Positions 17,301 through 25,284 of a DNA stretch of 64,000 bases are shown here, piece by piece. The stretch covers positions 27,584-91,583 of the forward strand of contig JBEULG010000024.1 in the NCBI GenBank assembly GCA_041287425.1. The letters run 5' to 3'. Numbering within the stretch: the stretch's first letter is position 1; each line of letters opens with the position of its first letter. Source of the stretch: JAFGSI01 sp041287425 (GTDB lineage Bacteria > Chloroflexota > Anaerolineae > Anaerolineales > Villigracilaceae). Made by a program: the position numbers and the translations under genes. The notes beneath the pieces are model-generated. The model was not told the origin of the DNA. It did not search any database and was given only the letters and a program-made list of their open reading frames with translations.

Positions 17301-17480
17301 ATTCCACTGGCGGCCCGCATCTTCGCCGTCGCCGACGTGTACGACGCCCTGACCAGCGCACGCCCCTACCGCCCCGCCTGGACGCGTCCGCGGGCGGTGG
17401 CTTACATCCGCAAAGAAAGCGGCAAGCACTTCGACCCGGCGGTCGTTGATGCCTTCCTAAACATCACTCTCACGCTCTGA
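14331..17480 (+). CDS. PAS/GAF sensor with HD-GYP phosphodiesterase domain
   Basis: A 1049-residue cytoplasmic signalling protein without membrane helices. Four PAS domains with PAC motifs occupy about 1-520 (DISIRKAAEQ, DVTERVRFEE, DITERKRAEH and DISERKRAET end successive units). Two GAF domains lie at about 530-690 and 700-850. The C-terminal HD-GYP domain has LLHDIGKMGIPD (near 917-928) and HHERWDGKGYPRGL (near 973-986), both complete, so cyclic di-GMP hydrolysis is expected. The gene stands alone with its own promoter. The input signal is unknown. Confidence 0.9.
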   Translation: MTQPPRSRRKKYKRSPSPFFTWWANEERFHIIAEKTDLIIYDYDLASGKISWAGAVQKVTGFTEDEFAAVDIERWGEMIHPEDRARALAELEDAQRTLRTYDTEYRFLRKDGNYIFVEDHGGFLTDETGQPYRMLGTMQDISIRKAAEQKYLEIFENAAEGIFQSTPDGRFLRVNPAMAKIYGYASPQEMLEQVTDIAQQLYLDPSRRYQLIEQLEHQGRVENFLSQERRKDGSIIWISTNARLVRDQQGRVLYYEGFCQDVTERVRFEEALRASEAAYRGLFDSITLGIYIQAEDGRFLDVNTGACTMYGYRREELIGKTPLDVSAPGRNDLEAVGKAVARAFGGVPQQFEFWGRRSNGEEFPKDVRLFPGTYFGQRVVIAVAQDITERKRAEHALRDSEERYRLLVEYSPDGIAVHRQGRVIFANRATLNILGAQRPEEVVGQPLLKFVHPDYIEVVKKRVAQIATSNQPLPVLEEKFLRLDGTPIDVEVVALPINFDGLPAVLVIARDISERKRAETALRARTAELEALFNISAALRAAQNAAEMLPLILDEMERALKTDSGAILLFDPEQNNFSVALANGLLKNKTGQRLASENNLCGEILRLRQPMVAADALSASERLADLLGESRIGPEALVPLLSENEFLGVLAVERRRGETPFSPEEVRLLSAMGEIAGNALRRARLYEQALERLAHVQALRNIDLAITASIDPRVTLDILLGEVITQLRVDAADVLLFNPRTLLLEFTAGRGLKTDSYRQVRLGDGLAGRIAAERRTRSLSDLGRVRDLLTPDEAAAIQDFAAYHAAPMVAKGQIIGVLETFHRQPVTVSFEWLDFLNAVATQAAIAIDNANLFENLQRLNLDLSLAYDATISGWSRALDLREHETERHSERVTALTLRLARAMRVPDEDLVHIRRGALLHDIGKMGIPDSILLKPGPLTAEEQQIMRQHPVFAYELLSSIAYLRPALDIPYAHHERWDGKGYPRGLAGDQIPLAARIFAVADVYDALTSARPYRPAWTRPRAVAYIRKESGKHFDPAVVDAFLNITLTL

Positions 17481-17504
17481 GGGCGGCCGGCCTCGCCGTT
17501 ACGG

Positions 17505-17510
17505 TATAAT
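17505..17510 (+). promoter_or_regulatory. TATAAT -10 box before ftcD
   Basis: A perfect TATAAT 40 nt before the ATG at 17551, with a CTGGAG ribosome binding site in between. No good -35 is visible. Confidence 0.45.
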
Positions 17511-17550
17511 AAGGCCCGTTGCCTACTCCCTGTTCACTCCCCTGGAGACT

Positions 17551-19083
17551 ATGTCCACTCCCCTCGTCGAATGCATTCCCAACTTTTCTGAGGCCCGCCG
17601 CCCGCAGGTGGTCGAGGCCATCGTCTCGGCCATCACCAGCGTGGCAGGCATAACCTTGCTCAACCAGAGTTCAGATAACGACCACAACCGCACCGTCGTC
17701 ACCTTTGCCGGGGCGCCGGCCGCCGTCGAAGAGGCCGCCTTCCGCGGCATCCAGAAAGCCGCCGAACTGATCGACCTGAATCAGCATACCGGCTCTCACC
17801 CGCGCATCGGCGCGACCGACGTCGTGCCGTTCGTCCCCATCCAGGCCGTCAGCATGGACGAATGCGTCGCCATGGCCCGCCGTCTGGGCGAGCGCGTCGG
17901 CCGCGAACTGGGAATCCCGGTCTACCTGTACGAAGAGGCCGCCACCAGCCCCGAGCGCGTCAACCTGGAGAACATCCGCCGCGGCCAGTACGAGGCTCTC
18001 AAGGACGAGATCGGCGTCAAACCGGAGCGCAAGCCGGACTTCGGTCCCGAACGCCTCGGCCCGGCCGGCGCGACCGTCATCGGGGCGCGTCACCCGCTCA
18101 TCGCCTACAACGTCTATCTGAACACCGACGACGTCGCCATCGCCAAAGCCATTGCCAAGGCCATGCGCCACTCTTCGGGCGGTTTCCGCTTTGTCAAGGG
18201 CCTGGGCATGCTCGTAGAAGGCAAAGCCCAGGTCTCGATGAACCTGACCAATTACCGCCAGACGCCCGTCTTCCGCGTGGTCGAGGCCATCCGCCGCGAA
18301 GCCGCCCGCTACGGCGTCGCCATCCACCACAGCGAACTGGTCGGCCTCATCCCGCAGGAGGCGCTGATCGACTCGGCCGTCTGGTATCTGCAACTGGACG
18401 GCTTCACCCCCGATCAGATTCTCGAAAACCGCCTGCAGGCCGCCCAGGCCGCCGCCTCGGCCCAAGCATCCTTCCTGGATGACCTGGCCGCCGGCACCCC
18501 CGCCCCCGGAGGCGGTTCGGCAGCCGCCTACAGCGGGGCGATGGCCGCCGCCCTGGTCGCGATGGTCGCCCGCCTGACGGTCGGCAAGAAGAAATACGCC
18601 GAGGTCGAGGCCCAGATGAACGAGATTCTGCTCCAGGCCGAGCGCCTGCGCGCCGAATTGACCCAGGCGGTTGCCGAGGACGCGGCCGCTTTCGAAAAAG
18701 TCATGACCGCCTTCAAACTGCCCAAGGATTCCCCCGCCCAGGAGGCCGCCCGCCTGCAAGCCATCGAGGCTGCCACCCTGGAGGCTGCCCGCGTCCCGCT
18801 GACCACCGCCCAGAAAGCCGTCAGCGTGATGGCGCTGGCCGAACGCGCCGTTGCGCTGGGCAACCTCAACGCCATCACCGACGCCGCCTCGGCCGTCGCC
18901 TTGGGCCGCGCTGCCCTGACCGCCGCCGGCTACAACGTGCGCATCAACCTCAACAACCTCCAGGACCGCGCCGCCGGGGATGAAATCCTGGCCCAGTTGA
19001 CCGCCCTGGAAGAGCGCGCCGCCGGTCTGGAAGCCGCGGCGCGCCAAGCGCTGCAAGAGCGCGGAGGCCTCGCCGGAGCGTGA
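17551..19083 (+). CDS. ftcD: Glutamate formimidoyltransferase / formimidoyl-THF cyclodeaminase
   Basis: A 510-residue fusion. The N-terminal ~300 residues are formiminotransferase (VECIPNFSEAR, DNDHNRTVVTFAG, HTGSHPRIGATDVVPFVPI). The C-terminal ~200 are the all-helical cyclodeaminase (LAAGTPAPGGGSAAAYSGAM, LTVGKKKY, NLNAITDAASA). The enzyme takes the formimino group of N-formimino-L-glutamate (from histidine breakdown) to tetrahydrofolate and deaminates it to methenyl-THF. Both halves look complete. The stop overlaps the GTG of the next gene. folD at 56977 would take the product further, though it is not linked. Confidence 0.92.
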   Translation: MSTPLVECIPNFSEARRPQVVEAIVSAITSVAGITLLNQSSDNDHNRTVVTFAGAPAAVEEAAFRGIQKAAELIDLNQHTGSHPRIGATDVVPFVPIQAVSMDECVAMARRLGERVGRELGIPVYLYEEAATSPERVNLENIRRGQYEALKDEIGVKPERKPDFGPERLGPAGATVIGARHPLIAYNVYLNTDDVAIAKAIAKAMRHSSGGFRFVKGLGMLVEGKAQVSMNLTNYRQTPVFRVVEAIRREAARYGVAIHHSELVGLIPQEALIDSAVWYLQLDGFTPDQILENRLQAAQAAASAQASFLDDLAAGTPAPGGGSAAAYSGAMAAALVAMVARLTVGKKKYAEVEAQMNEILLQAERLRAELTQAVAEDAAAFEKVMTAFKLPKDSPAQEAARLQAIEAATLEAARVPLTTAQKAVSVMALAERAVALGNLNAITDAASAVALGRAALTAAGYNVRINLNNLQDRAAGDEILAQLTALEERAAGLEAAARQALQERGGLAGA

Positions 19084-20057
19084 AACGCCTTCTACTGGCA
19101 CTCGCCTGGCTGGCCGCTCTCCTGACAGGCTGCAGCCCAACCACCGCAGACGGCGGAGTCTCGTCCCAGGCCGGTCAACCGTCTGCGGCCGCCCGTCCTT
19201 CCCCGTCGGCCACGGCCACCGCCGCCCCGACGGCCACCCCCAGCCCGCCTCCCTGCAATCCGCAGACCGCCGACTTCTGCATCGTGGACGGCCACTTCGT
19301 CCTGCAACGCCCCATTCCTCCCGATGGCAACGATTGGGTGGACCCCTCCTATAGATATGGCTATACGCAAAACGAGAGGCGCGAACCGCACCACGGCGTC
19401 GAATTCGTCAACCCGCAAGGCACCCCCGTCCTGGCCGCCGCCGAGGGGACGGTCATCTTCGCCGGCGACGACTCGGCCACCCTCCTCGGCCCGCTGACCG
19501 GCTATTACGGCAATGTCATCGTCCTGGAACATCACCTGCCGCAGGTCGAGGCGCCGCTCTTCACCCTCTACGCCCACCTCTCCCGCCTCGACGTCCTCCC
19601 CGGTCAGACCGTCGCCGCCGGCCAGACAATCGGCGCGGTCGGCATGACCGGCATCGCCATCGGCAGTCACTTGCACTTCGAGGTCCGTCTCGGCCGCAAC
19701 GATTACCGCAGCACGCGCAACCCCGAACTGTGGCTGGTCCCCCGCCTGGACGAAGACGGCCAGCCCTACGGAGCGCTCGCCCTGCGGGTCGCCGATGGAT
19801 ACGGCCAGCCGCTGCCCGTCTTCCCGGCCCTGCAATACTTTCCCGCAAGGGACGGGCCGCCCACCTGGGAACTGCAACTCGAACCCTACCCGCGCGAAAC
19901 GCTCAACGCCGATGACCTGTGGGGCGAGAACTTCGCTCTCGGCAGCCTGACGCCGGGCTGGTACCGCATCTCCTTCATCCAGATGGGCAGACTGTACGAA
20001 CGCTGGATCGAGATTCGGCCGGGGAAGTTGACGGTGGTGAGATTCGAAATTCCTTGA
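19080..20057 (+). CDS. M23 peptidase lipoprotein
   Basis: The 325-residue protein starts with GTG at 19080, overlapping the ftcD stop. It has a lipoprotein signal (LLTGCSPT), a Pro/Thr/Ala linker, then an LytM/M23 fold: HHGVEF near 104-109, GTVIFAG, LYAHLS, and GSHLHFEVR near 195. The normal HxxxD is here HGVE, with Glu in the Asp position, so metal binding may differ; HxH is intact. About 120 residues follow the peptidase domain. Predicted cell-surface peptidoglycan hydrolase. It differs in type from the LasA-like copies at 6266-10851. Confidence 0.85.
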   Translation: MKRLLLALAWLAALLTGCSPTTADGGVSSQAGQPSAAARPSPSATATAAPTATPSPPPCNPQTADFCIVDGHFVLQRPIPPDGNDWVDPSYRYGYTQNERREPHHGVEFVNPQGTPVLAAAEGTVIFAGDDSATLLGPLTGYYGNVIVLEHHLPQVEAPLFTLYAHLSRLDVLPGQTVAAGQTIGAVGMTGIAIGSHLHFEVRLGRNDYRSTRNPELWLVPRLDEDGQPYGALALRVADGYGQPLPVFPALQYFPARDGPPTWELQLEPYPRETLNADDLWGENFALGSLTPGWYRISFIQMGRLYERWIEIRPGKLTVVRFEIP

Positions 20058-20082
20058 CAGTTCTAGACAGGCGTGATATAAA
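20054..20082 (+). promoter_or_regulatory. Consensus promoter of the SAM riboswitch/met operon
   Basis: TTGACA (20054-20059), exactly 17 bp, TATAAA (20077-20082) preceded by TGA, an extended -10. The -35 overlaps the stop codon of the M23 gene. Transcription would start near 20089, about 25 nt before the aptamer. Confidence 0.85.
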
Positions 20083-20112
20083 GCGGCCTAATTAACAACC
20101 GAATAAGCAGGA

Positions 20113-20236
20113 CTCTTATCCAGAGAGGCGGAGGGACCGGCCCTGTGAAGCCTCGGCAACCATCCTGCAAAGGAACGGTGCCAATTCCGGCAGTGGGGGC
20201 GACCCGTGTGGTCGCCCGAATTCTGGAAGATGAGAG
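20113..20236 (+). ncRNA. SAM-I (S-box) riboswitch aptamer
   Basis: The conserved S-box core is clear: AGAGAGGCGGAGGGACCGGC at 20122-20141, CCCTGTGAAGCCTCGGCAACC at 20141-20161 and GGTGCCAATTCC at 20177-20188. P1 pairs CTCTTATC (20113-20120) with GATGAGAG (20229-20236). P4 is GGGCGACC with GGTCGCCC around 20197-20217. Followed by a terminator and then metY/metA, which fits repression by S-adenosylmethionine. Confidence 0.95.
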
Positions 20237-20254
20237 GCAACCGCTCGACTCGAT

Positions 20255-20290
20255 AACCTCTTCATGTTCCAGAAGAGGTTTTTTCGTTTT
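20255..20290 (+). terminator. Riboswitch-controlled intrinsic terminator
   Basis: AACCTCTTC (20255-20263) and GAAGAGGTT (20272-20280) form a perfect 9-bp stem with an 8-nt loop, followed by TTTTCGTTTT. The 3-prime P1 strand (ATGAGAGG, 20230-20237) can pair with CCTCTTCAT (20257-20265, one bulge), giving an antiterminator when SAM is absent. SAM binding holds P1, frees the terminator and switches the operon off. Confidence 0.92.
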
Positions 20291-20314
20291 CATCACACAA
20301 CCTAAGGAGACTCT

Positions 20315-21604
20315 ATGAACCCGCCATCCCGTTCGTTCGGTTTCACCACCCGTCAGGTGCACGCCGGCCTGCAAGCCGACCCGCTCGCCGGCGCGGCCGC
20401 CCCGCCGCTCTACCAGACCGCCGCCTATCGCTTCCGCGACACCGACCACGCCGCCCGCCTGTTCAACCTCGAAGAAAAAGGCCACATCTACTCGCGCATC
20501 AGTAACCCTACCAACGAGGCCCTCGAAATGCGGCTGGCCGACCTGGAAGGCGGAGCGGGTGCCATCGCCGCCGCCTCCGGCCACGCTGCTCAGACGATCG
20601 CCATCCTGACCCTCTGCCAGGCCGGCGACCACATCGTCTCCTCGGCCGCCCTCTACGGCGGGACAGTCAGCCAGTTCGTCCACACCTTCCCTCGCCTGGG
20701 CATCCAGGTTACGATGGTGGACCCCAGCGACCCGGAAAACTTTCGCAAAGCCATCCGCCCGAACACGAAGATGATTTACGGCGAGACGATTGGCAACCCG
20801 GCGGTGGATGTCTTCCCCTTCGAGGAGGTGGCTGCCATCGCCCGCCAGGCCCGCCTCCCGCTGGTCATTGACAACACCTTCGCCACGCCCTACCTGTGCC
20901 GCCCGTTCGAATGGGGCGCCAACATCGTCACCCACTCGACCACCAAATACATCGGCGGCCACGGCACCTCCATCGGCGGCGCGGTCGTGGACGGCGGCAA
21001 CTTCGACTGGGCTGCCAGCGGCCGCTTTCCCAACTTCACCGAACCAGACCCATCTTATCACGGCGTCGTCTATGCCGACCTGGGGCCGCTGGCCTTCATC
21101 ACCAAAGCGCGCGCCCAAATCCTGCGCGACCTGGGCGGTTGCGCTGCGCCGTTCAACTCTTGGCTCTTCCTGCAGGGCCTGCAAACCCTCAGCCTGCGCA
21201 TGGAGCGCCACGTCCGCAACGCTCAGGCGGTCGCCGAGTTTCTCGAGCGTCATCCGCGCGTCGCCTGGGTCAAGTACCCCGGCCTGCCCAGCCATCCCAG
21301 TTACGCTCGCGCCCAAAAGTACCTGCCGCGGGGTGCCGGCGCCATGCTCGGCTTCGGCGTCAAGGGCGGCAAAGAGGCCGGCGCCCGGTTCATCAACCAC
21401 CTACAACTCTTCACCCACCTGGCCAACCTGGGCGACGTCAAATCCCTCGCCATCCATCCGGCCAGCACCACCCACTCCCAACTCGGCGAGGAAGAACAAC
21501 GCCGCGCCGGCGTCACCCCCGACTTTATCCGCCTCTCCATCGGCATCGAAGACGTGGACGACCTGCTGTGGGACCTCGACCAGGCCCTCCGTCACTCCAT
21601 CTAA
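20315..21604 (+). CDS. metY: O-acetylhomoserine sulfhydrylase (aminocarboxypropyltransferase)
   Basis: A 429-residue Cys/Met-metabolism PLP enzyme. It shows QVHAGLQADP at the N-terminus, YSRISNPTNEALE, DNTFATPYLCRPFEWGAN, and the PLP lysine Lys211 in THSTTKYIGGHG. Length (~430) and sequence fit MetY rather than the ~390-residue cystathionine enzymes. It makes homocysteine (or methionine) from O-acetylhomoserine and sulfide (or methanethiol). AAGGAGACTCT precedes the ATG. It is directly under the SAM-I riboswitch and followed by metA. Confidence 0.93.
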   Translation: MNPPSRSFGFTTRQVHAGLQADPLAGAAAPPLYQTAAYRFRDTDHAARLFNLEEKGHIYSRISNPTNEALEMRLADLEGGAGAIAAASGHAAQTIAILTLCQAGDHIVSSAALYGGTVSQFVHTFPRLGIQVTMVDPSDPENFRKAIRPNTKMIYGETIGNPAVDVFPFEEVAAIARQARLPLVIDNTFATPYLCRPFEWGANIVTHSTTKYIGGHGTSIGGAVVDGGNFDWAASGRFPNFTEPDPSYHGVVYADLGPLAFITKARAQILRDLGGCAAPFNSWLFLQGLQTLSLRMERHVRNAQAVAEFLERHPRVAWVKYPGLPSHPSYARAQKYLPRGAGAMLGFGVKGGKEAGARFINHLQLFTHLANLGDVKSLAIHPASTTHSQLGEEEQRRAGVTPDFIRLSIGIEDVDDLLWDLDQALRHSI

Positions 21605-21656
21605 GCCGGCTGCGCCAAAGCCGGCTCCAGAATCTGCCACCAAGAAAGGAAACTTT

Positions 21657-22616
21657 ATGCCCGTAAAAATCCCCGAAACTCTCCCTGCTCGTCAGATTTT
21701 GCTCTCCGAGAACATCTTCGTCATGGGCGAAGAACGCGCCCAGCACCAGGACATCCGTCCGCTGCGCATTCTCATCCTCAACCTGATGCCGACCAAAATC
21801 GCCACCGAGACCCAACTCCTGCGCCTGCTGGGCAACACCCCCCTGCAGGTGGAAATCACCCTCATGCACATGGCCTCCCACGAGTCCAAAAACACCCCCG
21901 CCGAACACCTCACCGCCCACTACGTCACCTTTGACGCCGTCCGCGAGCGGAAATTCGACGGCATGGTCATCACCGGCGCGCCGGTCGAGACCCTGCCGTT
22001 CGAAGAGGTGGATTACTGGCCCGAACTGACCGAAATCCTTGACTGGCAGGAAACGCACGTTTTCTCCACCTTCCATATTTGCTGGGCGGCTCAGGCCGGC
22101 CTCTATCATCGCTACGGCGTGCCGAAATACCCCTTGCCCGAAAAGATGTTCGGCGTCTTCCTGCACCGCATCTGCTCTCCCAACGAGAAATTACTGCGCG
22201 GCTTCGACGACCTCTTCTACGCCCCGCATTCGCGCCACACCGAAATCCGCCGCGCCGATCTGGAAAAAGTCCCCGAGGTGGACATCCTGGCCGAATCGGA
22301 CGAGGCCGGCGTCTACATCGTCGCCTCGCGTGACCGGCGGCGCTTCTACGTCACCGGCCATTCGGAATATGACCCGCTCACCCTGCAAACCGAGTACGAA
22401 CGCGACCGCAACAAGGGCCTGCCCATTGCCGTGCCGCGCAACTACTATCCGGCCGACGACCCCTCCCGCCCGCCGCTCGTCCGCTGGCGCGGCCACGCCA
22501 ATCTGCTGTTTGCCAACTGGTTGAATTACTACGTCTATCAAATCACGCCCTACGACATCAACGCCATCCCCGGACAGGGAACATACTATAATTTCAGCGA
22601 CGGAGCCGCCCCATGA
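21657..22616 (+). CDS. metA: Homoserine O-acetyltransferase of the MetA family
   Basis: The ATG at 21657 follows AAGAAAGGAAAC and gives 319 residues, the usual MetA length. The active site is complete: Cys142 (FHICWAAQ), His235 and Glu237 (VTGHSEYDP). Residue 111 is Glu (GAPVETLPFEEVDYW). In this family Glu111 is associated with acetyl-CoA use and Gly111 with succinyl-CoA, so I predict acetyltransferase activity despite the common succinyltransferase label. That agrees with MetY next door, which uses O-acetylhomoserine. The stop overlaps the next start by 4 nt. Confidence 0.93.
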   Translation: MPVKIPETLPARQILLSENIFVMGEERAQHQDIRPLRILILNLMPTKIATETQLLRLLGNTPLQVEITLMHMASHESKNTPAEHLTAHYVTFDAVRERKFDGMVITGAPVETLPFEEVDYWPELTEILDWQETHVFSTFHICWAAQAGLYHRYGVPKYPLPEKMFGVFLHRICSPNEKLLRGFDDLFYAPHSRHTEIRRADLEKVPEVDILAESDEAGVYIVASRDRRRFYVTGHSEYDPLTLQTEYERDRNKGLPIAVPRNYYPADDPSRPPLVRWRGHANLLFANWLNYYVYQITPYDINAIPGQGTYYNFSDGAAP

Positions 22617-23779
22617 TTTACGCCCAGCGAGTTGCCCATCTAGAAGTCGAGGGGGCCTACGCCACCCTCGCCCGCGCCCAGGCCCTCGAGGCTCAGGGCC
22701 GCCGTATCGTCCACATGGAAATCGGCCAGCCCGATTTTCCCACCCCCGAAAACATCTGCACGGCCGGCATCCAGGCCATCGCCGCGGGCCAGACGCGCTA
22801 CAACCCGCCCGCCGGCATCCGCGAACTGCGCGCCGCCATCGCCGAGCACGCCGGCCGCCAGCGCGGCCTGAACCTTGACCCGGCCTGGGTCGTGGTCGGC
22901 CCCGGCTCCAAGCCCGGCCTGTTCTTTCCCACCCTGGCGCTGGTCGAACCGGGCGACGAGGTCATCTACCCCGACCCCGGCTTCCCCACCTACGAGGCGA
23001 TGATTCGCGTCGCCGGCGGGATTCCGGTCCCCATCCCGCTCGTCGAGGCGAATAACTTTTCCTTCGACCTGAACATCTTCGACGAGCGCGTTTCGGACAA
23101 GACCCGCCTCATCATCCTGAACTCGCCCGCCAACCCGACCGGCGGCGTGATTCCGCTCGACGACTTGCGTCACATCGCCGAACAGGCGCAAAAACACGAT
23201 TGCTGGGTGCTGTCCGATGAAATCTACTCCCGCCTGGTGTACGACGGCCTGCGGGCGCACTCGATTGCCGAGGTGGACGGCATGCTCGAACGCACCATCA
23301 TCGCCGACGGCTTCTCGAAGACCTATTCGATGACCGGCTGGCGGCTGGGATACACCATCGCCCCGCCCGCCCTGGCCGAGCGCATCGAACTGCTCATCAC
23401 CCACGCGGCCGGCTGCACGGCCACCTTCACCCAATACGCCGGTCTAGAGGCTCTGACCGGCCCGCAAGATTTCGTCGAAGACATGCGCGCCGAGTACCAG
23501 CGGCGGCGCGACCGGCTTGTAAGCCTGCTCAACGCCATCCCCGGCGTCCGGGCGCAGACGCCGCAAGGCGCGTTCTACCTCTTCCCCAACGTCGCGGCCT
23601 GCGGCCTGCCCTCGAAAGTGATCGCCGAACAGTTGCTGGAGGAAGCCGGCGTCGCCGTGCTGGCCGGCACAGACTTCGGCCCCGGCGGCGAGGGCTACCT
23701 GCGGCTGGTCTACGCCGTCTCGATGGAAGCCATCGAGGAGGGGGCGGAGAGAATAGCCGCCTGGTTCAAGGCGAGGTGA
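22613..23779 (+). CDS. Class I/II aminotransferase in the met operon
   Basis: A 388-residue fold-type I PLP aminotransferase. Motifs: GQPDFPTPENI, YNPPAGIRELR, NSPANPTGG, DEIYSRLVYD, and the PLP lysine Lys236 in DGFSKTYSMTGWRLGY. It overlaps metA by 4 nt, so translation is coupled and it belongs to the SAM-controlled operon. Likely aspartate-type or methionine-related (for example transamination linked to homoserine supply or methionine salvage). The substrate cannot be fixed from sequence. Confidence 0.85.
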   Translation: MIYAQRVAHLEVEGAYATLARAQALEAQGRRIVHMEIGQPDFPTPENICTAGIQAIAAGQTRYNPPAGIRELRAAIAEHAGRQRGLNLDPAWVVVGPGSKPGLFFPTLALVEPGDEVIYPDPGFPTYEAMIRVAGGIPVPIPLVEANNFSFDLNIFDERVSDKTRLIILNSPANPTGGVIPLDDLRHIAEQAQKHDCWVLSDEIYSRLVYDGLRAHSIAEVDGMLERTIIADGFSKTYSMTGWRLGYTIAPPALAERIELLITHAAGCTATFTQYAGLEALTGPQDFVEDMRAEYQRRRDRLVSLLNAIPGVRAQTPQGAFYLFPNVAACGLPSKVIAEQLLEEAGVAVLAGTDFGPGGEGYLRLVYAVSMEAIEEGAERIAAWFKAR

Positions 23780-23821
23780 GCAACTTGCAGCCCCTCGAGG
23801 CCCACCGAGGTCACACCGCGC

Positions 23822-25165
23822 TCACGCGGCCGCTTCCACGAATTGACGGTCTTCCTCTTCCGCCACGCGGATGCCTTCCTTTTCGTTGACGCGCGTCAGC
23901 AAGTAAGCACCCGCCGCGAAGAAGACGATCAGCGAGGAAATTGCCAGGCGGCTGCCGCCCACCGCCGCGCTAACCGCCCCGAAGAGCAGCGGACCGACCG
24001 TGCCGGCAATCTTTTCCGAAATCGAGAAGAACGAGTAGAATTCGGCCGATTTGCTCTTGGGCATCATGCGCCCCATCAGCGACCGGCTGAGCGCCTGGCT
24101 GCCGCCCTGGACGGTGGCCACGGCAAAACCCAGCGCCCAGAACTGCCATTCCTGGTAGAGAAAGTAGCCGCCGACCGCAATCAAGGTATAGACGGCCAGG
24201 CTGAGCAGGATGGCGGGCTTGGTGCCCATCTTCTTCGCCAGCCAGCCGAACAGGAAGGCAAACGGCATGGCCACGAACTGCACCATCAGCAACGTCCCAA
24301 TCGTGGTCGTGGACGAGAAGCCCAGTTCGGTGCCGTAGATGGTTGCCATGTAAATGATGGTGCCGATGCCGTTATTGTAAAGCCAGAAGGCAATGATGAA
24401 GAGCAGCAACTGCTTGTACTTGCGAATCTCGCGGAAGGTGTGGCCCAGGCGGCCAAAACTCGCCTTCAGCGGGCTAAAGCCCCGCTCCTCCGTCTGGAGA
24501 CGGCGAACCGGCTCCGGCACGTGCCGCCAGAGCGGGATGGTAAAAACCAGCCACCAGACGGCCACGGTCAGGAAACAGAGGCGCGTCATCAGGATGGTTA
24601 AGTCCCCCTCCGGCCAGGAGGCCAGAGCCGGGAAGAAACGCGGCAGGACAGACGGCAGGAACATAATCATCGCCAGGTTGACGGCCAGCAAAATCCCGCC
24701 GCCCAGATAGCCCATGGCATAGCCGCGCGACGAGACCTGATCGATTTCGTCCTGATGGGCCACATGCGGCAGAAGCGAATCGTAGAACACGTTGGCCCCG
24801 GCGAAGCCAACGCTGCCGATGATGAAAAACAGCGAGGCGATGAACCAGTCCCCGCTGCCGACAAGATAAAGCAAAGCAGTGCCGGTCACGCCCAGAAAAA
24901 CGAAGATGCTCATCATGCGCTTCTTGGCTCCCAGGAAATCGGCCATGGCGCCCAGGATCGGCCCCAGGAAGGCAACAATCAACAACGCGATGGAGGTGGT
25001 AAACGACCAGTACACGGTAGCCGTATTGGCCTGATCACTTTGTACCGCCACGTTGGCATAATAGACCGGCAGAATGGCCGCCATGACACTGGTGGCGAAC
25101 ACCGAGTTAGCCCAATCGTACATCGTCCACGCCCGAATGGCTCGCTTGTGTTGTCTTTCGTCCAT
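23822..25165 (-). CDS. Atg22/UMF1-type MFS transporter
   Basis: A major facilitator protein with about 12 helices. The opening RAIRAWTMYDWANSVFATSV and the later SFFSISEKIAGTVGPLLFG and GGSQALSRSLMGRMMP segments are typical of the bacterial Atg22-like (UMF1) group, whose yeast relative exports amino acids from the vacuole. Substrate unknown. I chose ATG 25165 because GGAGAAG lies just upstream; the open frame runs to 25216 without a start signal. It converges with the aminotransferase and diverges from hypC. Confidence 0.82.
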   Translation of the reverse strand: MDERQHKRAIRAWTMYDWANSVFATSVMAAILPVYYANVAVQSDQANTATVYWSFTTSIALLIVAFLGPILGAMADFLGAKKRMMSIFVFLGVTGTALLYLVGSGDWFIASLFFIIGSVGFAGANVFYDSLLPHVAHQDEIDQVSSRGYAMGYLGGGILLAVNLAMIMFLPSVLPRFFPALASWPEGDLTILMTRLCFLTVAVWWLVFTIPLWRHVPEPVRRLQTEERGFSPLKASFGRLGHTFREIRKYKQLLLFIIAFWLYNNGIGTIIYMATIYGTELGFSSTTTIGTLLMVQFVAMPFAFLFGWLAKKMGTKPAILLSLAVYTLIAVGGYFLYQEWQFWALGFAVATVQGGSQALSRSLMGRMMPKSKSAEFYSFFSISEKIAGTVGPLLFGAVSAAVGGSRLAISSLIVFFAAGAYLLTRVNEKEGIRVAEEEDRQFVEAAA

Positions 25166-25226
25166 ATCGTCTTCTCCGTTTTGTAGGGAATGAGCTGCGC
25201 ACCGGCAATGCGCCAATTATACAGCA

Positions 25227-25254
25227 TTGACAAATCGGCCGGGCATGCTATCAT
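25227..25254 (+). promoter_or_regulatory. Promoter of hypCDE
   Basis: TTGACA (25227-25232), 16 bp, TATCAT (25249-25254) preceded by TGC, an extended -10. hypC starts 31 nt after the -10. A minus-strand TATAAT (25216-25221) beside it may serve the divergent MFS gene. Confidence 0.75.
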
Positions 25255-25284
25255 AGCAGAAATTCTAACGGCTTAGAGGTGAAC

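Noticed and set aside
17671..19140. A 489-codon minus-strand frame opposite ftcD
   Set aside because: The plus-strand FtcD is unmistakable over its whole length; the antisense frame has no motifs.
20063..21400. A 445-codon minus-strand frame opposite the riboswitch and metY
   Set aside because: It crosses the SAM-I aptamer and terminator and is antisense to conserved MetY motifs.
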